NCBI GenBank assembly: GCA_030867875.1
Contig: JAOWCC010000019.1
Location: 74,862,861-74,926,860 of the forward strand
Origin: Actinernus sp. WN-2022
Taxonomy: Eukaryota > Cnidaria > Anthozoa > Actiniaria > Actinernidae
Direction: 5' to 3'
DNA length: 64,000 nucleotides
The translations under genes were made by a program, and so were the position numbers. Below are positions 57,258-64,000 of the stretch, in pieces. The notes under the pieces are model-generated. The model was given only the letters and a program-made list of their open reading frames with translations, was not told where the DNA came from and made no database searches. Positions within the stretch are counted from its first letter, which is position 1. Each line of letters starts with the position of its first letter.

Positions 57258-57860
57258 GACAATTCGCTCTTCAGTTTTAACCGTTGGTCATCCTGGATTC
57301 AAAGCGAGGTAATTCTTTGTTTTCACCTGGCTAAACTCTTTCTGATACATCTACTAAACGATAAATAAATAACTAAGCTGATAAGTCAATGTTTAGACAA
57401 TAGATTTGTGTTGCACCGAGGCAACTCTCTGTTTAAATGTTAGTAGCGAGCAATCATCAGCGAAAAAAGAGTGAGGGAGGTTGTTCCACTGAGTTATTGT
57501 TCTAGGATATCAGACTTTGAGGATGAGTGTACCTTGTCGTCGTACGTAATCTGATATCGGTTGACTGAGATAAGGCCGTGCTTTATCTTGAACAGCATGG
57601 TGAAGCGAGCTTCAGTTCTGCGTAATTCCAGTGAGAAGCTATAACTAAGCTCCCTCAGTGAGAAGCTAACCTTTCTCTTTCGGAACTCTCGTGTTGACCA
57701 CTTTTTACACGCGCGCCCGCGGTACTCATCGGACGTGGTTGGAAAGGCGGGAAATTAACACTCGATTAAAAAAGAAAGATCTGAAACAAACCTAGCAAAA
57801 ACAAAGGATTGCCTCGCTTTGAATCCAAGATGGTGAAAAGAGTGAATTTGTAACGAGCAT
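57258..57860. mobile_element. Possible inverted-repeat element downstream of MARCHF6
   Basis: GGATTCAAAGCGAGGTAATT followed by CTTTGTTTT (57294-57322) is mirrored by AAAACAAAGGATTGCCTCGC followed by TTTGAATCC. The interior has no recognised gene. Confidence 0.55.
57364..57369 (+). terminator. Candidate poly(A) signal for MARCHF6
   Basis: AATAAA about 490 bp after the stop. The only closer match overlaps the stop codon. The real cleavage site is unknown. Confidence 0.3.
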
Positions 57861-58424
57861 TCCAAGACAAAACCGAATTCCATCGGAAAGCTAAACCGTT
57901 ACGCAGTATCGTAGATTTGGCCACTTTCTGAGGACTCTCGGATTATGGGAATGCTGCTTGTGCAATATAATATGCAAGTTTTGTATTCTCACGGACGAGC
58001 TGGTTCAGATTCGGCCCGTCATATGAGTTGAGTTTGCTGGTATCTCTCCCTTGCTTCAAAAGTTTTTCAACGATTTTCTCCATCTACAAAGACAAGCACG
58101 TGCACGTAGAGCGCAGACTTATATCCGTGAAACATTTCTTAACGCACAGCACTAATTAAACAATATAAAACAAAGGATTTAGTATATCCGTGTAACAAGT
58201 TTTGCAATAAATAGTGCTAAATAGCAATGACTGCGCTCTGCATGTGTGAGTAAATTGTACAGTTTATAAAATTTATACGAACAACTTTTAGATCTACCCG
58301 AGTGTTACCAACACAAATAACATCTATATCAACAACGGCAACTCTTATGAACAGTGACGACAACGTATACCTAATCATTACTGATTATAACATATCTAAT
58401 AAACTGAAGTTATTTTGTTTGTGT

Positions 58425-59359
58425 CTGTCCTAATATTGACGATTATTTTTGTCGTCATTTCAATGGGCAGCCAATACAGCTGCATTAAGAGTGGCGTGAC
58501 GTGATCAGACTTGCGTGATAGAGTTATTAGCCTCACTATATATTTAAAACATATCGCAGGCGCTGCAATAAGTATTTGGGCAGGCCATATAACAGTGACG
58601 GTTACAATTATCGAGTTTTGCTGTAACAAAGTCATGCACTAGAATCTTACATGTATCATGACTTAAGAACTTTCTAAAACATGCAATGCTTCTAATAGAA
58701 AAAAAATGCAGATTTGCAGACTTGAGTAACATGCCTATCCATAGATACCGTAGTGTCGAATACAACACCGATATTTCTTGCAAAGTCAGAAGGCATCACA
58801 GACGCATTTGCCAATTGCATACAATCCAGAGAAGGGGCCGGGCGATGTTTGGCATGAAAGACTAGTATCTCCGTTTTATCATCGTTGAGCTTCAGGTTAT
58901 TGTGCAGCATCCATACGTCAATGTCGTGCATACACATTTCTAGCTTGTACTTGGCATGCTCAAGGTCACGAACAACACTGAGAGGCTTCAAATGTGATAT
59001 ACATTTGAGTGTCATCGGCATATGAGTGGAAAGACACTCCCATGGTGTCGCATGATGTCGCCTATCGGTGCCGTATAATATAGATATAGAGTAAATAGAG
59101 GATGGGGCCCAGCACCGATCCTTGTGGAACGCCACAGTTCAGAGCATGACTGCATGGACGAACGTTCATTGTTAACGTTGATGGTAACAAACTGCTTTCG
59201 TCCTGTTAAGTATGATGTAAACCAACTGAGAGCGGTTCCAACAATGCCAGAACGATGAGTTGATCTATCAAGAAGAATCTGATGGTCCACAGTGTCAAAT
59301 GCAGCTGATAAATCAAGTAGCAATAAAATGACACACTTATTCTTATCCAATGCTCGCAA
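58425..59359 (-). pseudogene. CR1/L2-type LINE reverse-transcriptase fragment
   Basis: On the minus strand the frames give ILLLLDLSAAFDTVDHQILL, a TSYLTGRKQFVTI segment, the YADD catalytic box (codons at 59011-59022), KTEILVFHAKHRPAPSLD and, in a further frame, LLMQLYWLPIEM near 58440. These are core and thumb regions of a CR1/L2-like reverse transcriptase. At least three frame changes and the missing 5' part show it is dead. The same family is found at 60309-61650 in the opposite direction. Confidence 0.85.
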
Positions 59360-59399
59360 GATATCGATATTTTATAGAATAGAAGGGTTTCTATTACTG

Positions 59400-59690
59400 T
59401 TTATAATATAACCCAGATAGTACGAGCGCTCTGATTGGCTTATAGACTCAAATATCTATATATATGGTCTATTTTGCCGGTAAACACATAGAATTCGGCA
59501 CGCCTGCTTGCGTTGTGTCGTAGTTATATCATAAAAGCAACAGACCACACATTTCAATGTGTTTACTGGCGAAATAAAGCACTTGGGATGTTGGGAGAAC
59601 ACTTGAAATACTTGTGTTCTCCCAACATCCCGCGTGCTTTATTTCGCCCGTAAACACATTGCTATGTGTGGTCTATTGCCTAATTATACT
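59400..59690. mobile_element. Hairpin repeat related to the GCGCTCTGATTGGCT family
   Basis: GAGCGCTCTGATTGGCTTAT near the left resembles the intron copies at 34164 and 37522. CACACATTTCAATGTGTTTA, GAAATAAAGCACTTGGGATG and GTTGGGAGAACAC have inverted partners up to about 59690. Confidence 0.75.
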
Positions 59691-59699
59691 AACAGCCTC

Positions 59700-60300
59700 C
59701 TACTGGGAGACACAAACACTTGGCCTCTGAGCGACATTTCAAAAGGACTCTGCTCTCCTAAAAAAACACGTTTAATGAGAAATAAATATATAGTTAAGGG
59801 TGATATAGCATATATAGTGGTTCCTTATGAAAATGACAGGTCAGGACAAATGCAAATTCGAGTTTCTCACTAAAAGTGCCTATATTATAAAGGTCATGAT
59901 CAACTGATTTTATATCATTAATATAGATTCTACATAAAGTGAATAGGTAAACGGTAAAATGTTTCAGTTGATTAGAGTGCTGCGTCTATGAATTACAGTT
60001 CGAATATGGTAATGAATGACGTCAACGGAAGGCCTAATTTCTTTTACAAAAATGTGCTGGTAAAGATATAAAAATGACATTTAATTTCATCAACATCCAC
60101 CTGTTATATTTGTAGCTTATCACGAGATAATTCCATGGAAAATTGCACGAGAAAACTGCATGATCGATGTCGCCCGAGTCTCGAAGCGACCTATGTACTT
60201 TCGGGAATTGTTTTCTGGTGATATATATTATTGGTTGGAATATGTCACGTGATAGGCCCAGCAGGCAATCTTTGCGAAATCTTTTGAATTTAAATAAAAG
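59700..60300. other. Intergenic sequence, no recognised feature
   Basis: AT-rich sequence between two LINE fragments. The open frames have no recognisable domain. Confidence 0.4.
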
Positions 60301-60308
60301 TATTTTGG

Positions 60309-61650
60309 CGATCTTGAGCTGACGAAAGTGGAAGCATGCGTGCGTGATATCGACAGGTGGTGCTAGACAATCGGATCAAAGCTTAATGATGATAAAACCG
60401 AGATTCTCGTGTTCCACGCCAAGCACCGCCCTCCCCCACCTGTAGATACAGTGCAAGTGGCCCGTGTCTCTGTTACACCCTCTGGATTTGCAAGAAACAT
60501 CGGCGTTATTTATGACAATACCTTATCGTTGGACAAACTTGTAACTCAGATTTGCGGTAAATCGGCTTTTTATTCAATCAGAAACATCTCATGCATTAGG
60601 ACTGAATTTTTAAGTTTTGAGACAACGAATATTTTGGTTCATGCCTTTGTAACAACTAAATTAGATAATTGTAACGCCTTGTTATATGGCCTACCGAAAC
60701 ATATTTTGCAGAGGCTGCAGTACATGTACAAAATACCGCTGCGAGGCTGGTTACATTATCACGCAAATTCCAGCATATTACACCTATCTTAATCCAGTTG
60801 CATTGGTTGCCTGTTGAGCAGCGTATTGAATTTAAAATTCTTCTTTTCGAGTAATTAATGGTATAGCACCAAAGTATCTCAATGATGTACTCGAGCCTTA
60901 TGTCCCTCAGCGCTGCTTGAGATCTGGCTCTAAGATGTTACTGATTTAAAGCACCAAACTATAATCTCAAGTCTTATGGCTACCGTGCTTTCTCTATCTG
61001 TGCGCCATTATATATTATGGAATAAGATGTTACTTAAAGCACCAAACTGTAATCTCAGGTCTTATGGCTACCGTGCTTTCTCTATCTGTGCGGCGCCATT
61101 ATTATGGAATAAGATGTTACTTAAAGCATCAAACTATAATCTCAGGCCTTATGGCTACCGTGCTTTCTCTATCTGTGCGCCATTATTATGGAATAAGATG
61201 TTACTTAAAGCACCAAACTATAATCTCAGGTCTTATGGCTACCGTGCTTTCTCTATCTGTGCGCCATTATTATGGAATAAGATGTTACTTAAAGCACCAA
61301 ACTATAATCTCAGGTCTTATGGCTACTGTGCTTTCTCTATCTGTGCGCCATTATTATGGAATGCACTTCCACTGCAAATCAAATGCAATGCCTCTTTGAA
61401 CGTTTTTAAGAATAGACTTAAAACATCTATTTCGGAAAGCGTTTTATTGATTGCGGTTTTTTAACATATGACATTCTTGTATTTTTATTGCATTTTAGAT
61501 TAGCTTTATTGGATTTTATCACCTTTTCTTTTTCCTATTATTCTTTAGACGTTATTTTAATATATGTAATTAGTTTTTTCTGTAATTATCATATAATTGT
61601 GACGCGCCTTTGGGCATATTTTAGGAAAGGGCGCTATAGAAATTATAAAG
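60309..61650 (+). pseudogene. CR1/L2-type LINE 3' part with amplified coding repeat
   Basis: It begins with DLELTKVEACVRDIDRW, an in-frame stop, then KLNDDKTEILVFHAKHRPPP, the RT C-terminal region (SFETTNILVHAFVTTKLDNC), a frame change, and the usual LINE end WNALPLQIKCNASLNVFKNR at about 61360-61420. The 3' UTR ends in AGGAAAGGGCGCTATAGAAA, typical of CR1/L2 tails. The RT core is missing (5' truncation), so it is an inactive copy. Confidence 0.85.
60935..61360 (+). repeat. 84-bp in-frame tandem amplification inside the LINE
   Basis: Five copies of a block coding for LWNKMLLKAPNYNLRSYGYR then AFSICAP. The GGAATAAGATG starts lie at 61019, 61106, 61190, 61274 and 61358 (last copy changed), with spacing 87, 84, 84 and 84. 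The frame stays open throughout. Confidence 0.93.
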
Positions 61651-62512
61651 ATTCGATCCTCTCAAAGTTTTGTTTCGTACGATAGAACGATAATCTTTTA
61701 GGTTTTTTTAGAATTTATTGAAGGACAATATTTAGCAAGTTATATAATTTTCAAAACCTTTGTTTAGAATACACAACAACTTTGGAAGGCAACGAAGCGA
61801 TAAGGCACTTTCGCCAAAAAAGGGCATCAATTTTGATCACTTTAAATTAAAAGTGATTTGACTTCCCGGTTGTCAAAATTCTGTAGACTCTCTGTAGTTA
61901 ATTTAATAACTTTAGGCTTCCCTTATATTCAGTTGTCTGACTATAGAACCGATGTTGTGTCTTCAAAGGAGAAATTAACAAATCAGATGTTATTAAGAAT
62001 GTGGAATGATATTTTTTTATGGTTACCAGTGTTCCGAACATATACAATAATTAGGTCTTAGGTCAGACATATCGTCAAACAGTATCAAAATATTAGCCAA
62101 ACATATTTGATGCAAATGGAAGATGGATTTCGCTTTATTTGTTTTCTTCGGCGTATCATAAAGATGTAGAAAATTCAACGAAGTCAATGCTCTTCTCTCA
62201 TAATCTACTTAAGTCCTACACGGATTCGATCGTTTTACGTTACCCTCTTTTTCGCTGTGAAACCGTCGATATTTGCTTATGTATAAATTATACAACTGGT
62301 TGTGAGTTATACGTTTTGCGCAATGACGGTTCGGTATATAAAGTCGAAGATTGTGTTCAATGTTTAAATTCCGTATGATATGATTTTTGATCAAAGAGAT
62401 AGTTAATTAAACGCATGTTGGACTGATATGTATTTTATCGTAATGAGCGGCTAGCGTACGTCGATGAACTTTGTGGAATTTACAGAGGTATATAGAAAAA
62501 GGTAGTTCCTAT
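61651..62512. other. Intergenic sequence downstream of the ankyrin gene
   Basis: AT-rich, with only short open frames lacking domains. It probably includes the 3' UTR of the minus-strand gene; complements of AATAAA occur near 62132. Confidence 0.4.
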
Positions 62513-63106
62513 TCAAGGGAAATCCTCCATTTTAGAGATATCCTGCGAGCTTGCCTCGTCACTAGAATTTGCATCATCGTAAAAAGACATTGGAGACGAT
62601 GGCCCTTCGTAGTCGTCCGGGCGAGGCGCTCGTAAACCCCATTTTTCCATGTACCAACTTGCGGTTTCCTCGTACCCTTGTTCGTTCATTGATTTAGCGA
62701 GAGAGACTAGCATTTCGACACTCGGAGCGATGTCTATTGGCAATCTTCCTTGGCTGTCCATGACAGTCAAATCTGCGCAGGAGTCAATTAGAAACCTCGC
62801 TACATTCGGAGAGTTCGATAACACAGCAAAATGCAATGCCGTTAAACCCTTTTCGTCTCTTGTTTCCATATCTGCCCCGTGATCTAGTAACTGAGTAACT
62901 AAGGGCAAATTTCCTTTTAAGCAGCTCTGTTGTAACGGTGTTAACCCGTGTTTGTTTTTGTCGTTCAAACCGATGCCATGACCGCCATATTTTAACAAGA
63001 ACCTAACCTTTGCCAAGTCCTCGTCGACGACTGCTTGGTTGAAAGTAATATTTGAGCTTGAAGGCCACCTCGTAAGCTCTGGCTCCGTAGTAAGTTTCTT
63101 GTTCAT
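62513..63106 (-). CDS. Ankyrin-repeat protein similar to PP1 regulatory subunit 27
   Basis: A single-exon frame of 197 codons. Ankyrin repeats are visible at about residues 21-50, 53-82 (HGLTPLQQSCLKGNLPLVTQ), 86-115 (KGLTALHFAVLSNSPNVARF) and a partial one at 119-140. The order, spacing and the NITF and KVRF motifs near the N-terminus (RVxF-like, the usual PP1 docking form) resemble vertebrate PPP1R27, a small PP1-binding protein of about 154 residues. This protein has an extra acidic, Ser/Asp-rich C-terminal tail (165-197) after a YMEKWGLRAPRP segment. Start chosen because it is the first ATG of the frame, with A at -3. It converges with MARCHF6. Other ankyrin families with four repeats remain possible; that it is a real gene is likely, the exact orthology less so. 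Confidence 0.8.
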   Translation of the reverse strand: MNKKLTTEPELTRWPSSSNITFNQAVVDEDLAKVRFLLKYGGHGIGLNDKNKHGLTPLQQSCLKGNLPLVTQLLDHGADMETRDEKGLTALHFAVLSNSPNVARFLIDSCADLTVMDSQGRLPIDIAPSVEMLVSLAKSMNEQGYEETASWYMEKWGLRAPRPDDYEGPSSPMSFYDDANSSDEASSQDISKMEDFP

Positions 63107-64000
63107 AATGCTCGAAATAGCTCATTGAAACAAGACATGGGGATCCATAAAACAACACGTCGCGTTCGAACTCCAAATATATCTCTGACGACTCACAATA
63201 TCAACATAGTAGCTCTGAATTATGTAGAATTTTTAATCCCTAAATTTACAAGGCATGGCATACCACATCAATGGATCAGTGGGCGTCAAAGTGTGGTTTT
63301 TAAAATTACAAGCAACCAGTGAATCCAATCAAAATTGTTTTTTTTGTGTTGGACTACACCGAAGACAATGATTGTACAACTGTTGTGGTTTTGGACTGAC
63401 GAGATCTTGCTGGTAAACAAAGCGGTGCGGTAAAGTTAACTTGTATTCGCTTTGAGAGATCCTTTTGTTCACAGATCATAATTATTCACGATATTCGTAT
63501 TGTCAACACCGGTTGAGCCCTTGTCGCGCCAGACTTATTTTATATGCACCTGTGACATTCATTTTTATTATTCACAGCTGAAGAAATTGTAAACTCGTCA
63601 TAAGGCCTCGCGCTGCCTGGACGAACAGATGACGAATGTTCTGGACACCTGGGCCCAGTTGCATAACTAAGAACTACGTTATGGGTACACTTACGGGTGT
63701 TGCATGAAACCTACTTAGCGCTCTCGTAAGTGAAATGGCTGATGAGGTTCTCTGGCTTATGGTTACTCTAACAAAAGCACTCACTCTCCAAGTAAGATTG
63801 ACATACCCGTAGAATCCCGTGTATAGTGAGGTGTTATCAAGAGAATACATGGGGTATTATGGCAGGAAATTAAAAGAGGGGAAAACGGCTAACACGCACT
63901 GAAATTCTTTTTGCTATAGTACAGGACCAGGTTGTTCGAAGCAAGCCGGGTAACTTTATCCTCAGGATAGCGCTAAATTAAATATGTTATTGTAATCTAT
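63107..64000. other. Upstream region of the ankyrin gene
   Basis: No gene seen. GGGCCCAGTTGCATAACTAA at 63651-63670 and GGTAACTTTATCC at 63949-63961 look like pieces of MITE families common in this window. The promoter of the ankyrin gene should lie at the left side of this span. Confidence 0.4.

Overview
The window is animal genomic DNA, AT-rich, intron-rich and packed with transposon debris. The deduced proteins, the dense population of small terminal-inverted-repeat elements and a tRNA-derived SINE with a GTGGCGCAGTGG A-box region fit an anthozoan cnidarian (coral or sea anemone) best. That assignment is inference, since no species marker is present.

Layout. 1-7.7 kb is repetitive. A small inverted-repeat element (1-185) is followed by a 20-bp tandem array (186-318) and a large inverted duplication (320-2258 against 4549-7712). 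Each arm carries the RT-RNase H part of a decayed Ty3/gypsy-like retrotransposon, joined at the same point to an array of a 19-bp unit (consensus GGATTACAGGGAATACAGT). Gag and aspartic-protease remnants lie in the loop between the arms. 7.7-9.6 kb has a hairpin element and a foldback repeat next to the start of the main gene.

9667-56871 (+ strand) is one complete gene, which I assembled exon by exon: the MARCHF6 (TEB4/Doa10) ER membrane E3 ubiquitin ligase. It has 29 coding exons and 915 codons before the stop, and reading frame is kept through every junction. It starts with a perfect C4HC3 RING-CH domain and ends with the conserved [10 protein letters not shown]-terminal element. Twenty-seven introns are GT-AG; intron 25 appears to be GC-AG, and its donor touches a 22-bp tandem array. 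The introns hold most of the other structure: a 5.7-kb inverted-repeat transposon with a recent internal duplication (10.57-16.24 kb), inverted 20-bp minisatellites (19.26-21.47 kb), a 36-bp minisatellite of about 46 copies (25.2-26.85 kb), Tc1/mariner-like and hAT-like MITEs with visible target-site duplications, nested MITEs, and a SINE split by a MITE.

56.9-62.5 kb is intergenic. It contains two oppositely oriented, broken copies of one CR1/L2-type LINE family; one has an 84-bp coding segment amplified in tandem. 62513-63106 (- strand) is an intact single-exon gene for a 197-residue ankyrin-repeat protein resembling protein phosphatase 1 regulatory subunit 27. The two genes converge and I see no functional link between them. 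I found no operon, CRISPR array, rRNA gene or intact tRNA gene. The most unusual features are the 19-bp array tied to the gypsy fragment and the layered insertions inside MARCHF6.
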